Part shown: positions 5,867 through 6,466 of the stretch, piece after piece
Numbering within the stretch: the first letter of the stretch is position 1
Layout: every line of letters begins with the position of its first letter
DNA from: Phycisphaerales bacterium
GTDB lineage: Bacteria > Planctomycetota > Phycisphaerae > Sedimentisphaerales > Anaerobacaceae
Reading direction: 5' to 3'
Assembly: GCA_003533825.1 (NCBI GenBank)
Contig: DQCG01000450.1
Coordinates: forward strand, 1-6,466
Length of the DNA: 6,466 nt
Position numbers and translations under genes: made by a program
The notes under the pieces: model-generated
What the model saw: only the letters and a program-made list of their open reading frames with translations
Told to the model about the DNA's origin: nothing
The model's database searches: none

Positions 5867-6466
5867 TTACCAATCTAAAGTAATCGTCAGACGAACTGTT
5901 TGCTTCTCTTGTGACGGCTCCGCCGGTTTTTTAACTGCCTTTTGGTTACTGGTCAGGACCGGCTTTAATATCCGCCATTGCTGAGTCAGGCTCGAATCCC
6001 CGGTTTCGATGGCGGCTCGAATTTCCTTGTCCGGCAAATGTTCGGCCATATTATTCAAAACGGCGAAATCCTTTGCCAGCTCGATACGTCGTTCGGGACT
6101 ATCCTGGCCGGCGATCTCCGCTATTTGCCTGGTCGTAACAGCGTCAACTACTGTCTGGGTACCGAATGTTTCCGTATTAACGAATAAGGTTGCAGAATCG
6201 AGCTCGGTCCATATATTATTGAGGTCGTCTAAAAGTGCGTGTAAGCCTTCCCTGGTGCAATCGAGCGAGTAGACGCGTCGAGACAGCCGGCCTTCGGAAT
6301 TGATGGAAGCGGACAGGTCGTTATTGTCGTCAATCGCACTTTTGATGAAAGCGTCGACGGCTTTCAGGCAGCTTGACTTCAACTCGAGTCTTCCACTGAA
6401 TCCCGATGCCGCGACCATGTGTGCTACGGGTTTCTCCGGAGTGTTCTGGAGAGGTGCAATCCTGTG
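5867..6466 (-). CDS. unrecognised protein, 3' part (5' end outside window)
   Basis: An open frame of 199 residues enters from the right edge and ends at TAA. The first ATG in the window (6418) has no ribosome binding site, and the 16 codons before it are open, so the true start probably lies outside. The fragment has no membrane helix or cysteine cluster that I can see. It looks mixed alpha/beta: a strand-rich start (SGRLELKSS), a helix (CLKAVDAFIKSAIDD), a SLDCTREGLHALLDDLNNIW helix, then SATLFVNTE and a long helical part with VLNNMAEHLPDKEI. The tail is a charged linker (NQKAVKKPAEPSQEKQ) followed by a final strand, VRLTITLDW. I do not recognise a named family with confidence. One possibility is the outer half of a membrane-anchored regulator, such as an anti-sigma factor, but the N-terminus needed to judge this is missing. 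It is transcribed with the isochorismatase-family gene, which starts two bases after its stop. Confidence 0.8.
   Translation of the reverse strand, partial: HRIAPLQNTPEKPVAHMVAASGFSGRLELKSSCLKAVDAFIKSAIDDNNDLSASINSEGRLSRRVYSLDCTREGLHALLDDLNNIWTELDSATLFVNTETFGTQTVVDAVTTRQIAEIAGQDSPERRIELAKDFAVLNNMAEHLPDKEIRAAIETGDSSLTQQWRILKPVLTSNQKAVKKPAEPSQEKQTVRLTITLDW

Noticed and set aside
1..6466. Mobile element, CRISPR array, tRNA or rRNA
   Set aside because: No terminal inverted repeats with a transposase, no regularly spaced repeats, and no tRNA-like or rRNA-like segments were seen; coding density is high and ordinary.

Overview
The window looks like a chromosomal segment of a moderate-GC Gram-negative-type bacterium, most plausibly a planctomycete of the Phycisphaerae/Sedimentisphaerales kind. 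This is inferred from the BlaI-like repressor plus giant M56 sensor pair with CARDB modules, which I associate with that group; no marker gene proves it. Nothing suggests an insertion sequence, prophage, CRISPR array, tRNA or rRNA.

Layout: on the + strand at the left edge lies the 3' part of an FmdB-type zinc-ribbon gene (2-259). Everything else is on the - strand. Read in the direction of transcription from the right edge: the 3' part of an unrecognised gene (6466-5867); an isochorismatase-family cysteine hydrolase (5864-5325) starting two bases after the previous stop; a 158-base gap holding an AT-rich tract, a strong-looking promoter and a probable operator; a BlaI/MecI-family repressor (5166-4720); and, overlapping it by 20 bases, a 1476-residue M56 (BlaR1/MecR1-type) membrane metallopeptidase (4739-309). 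The M56 and FmdB genes converge on a gap of 49 bases.

How the genes may work together: the repressor and the M56 protein form a classic two-gene sensor-protease/repressor cassette. The M56 protein keeps the four-helix membrane core and the HELAH zinc site, but the beta-lactam-binding sensor of BlaR1 is absent. In its place is an outer region of about 1,100 residues: one CARDB-like domain, an alpha/beta-hydrolase domain with a Ser-Asp-His set, two more CARDB-like domains, a small lipocalin-like domain and a C-terminal domain of about 240 residues. The promoter of the pair has a perfect TTGACA -35 box, and an ACA-N2-TGT dyad lies between the -35 and -10 boxes, which predicts autorepression. An Ala-x-Ala site just after the fourth membrane helix raises the possibility that the outer region is released by signal peptidase. 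The unusual sensor architecture is the main point of interest; its ligand or substrate is unknown.
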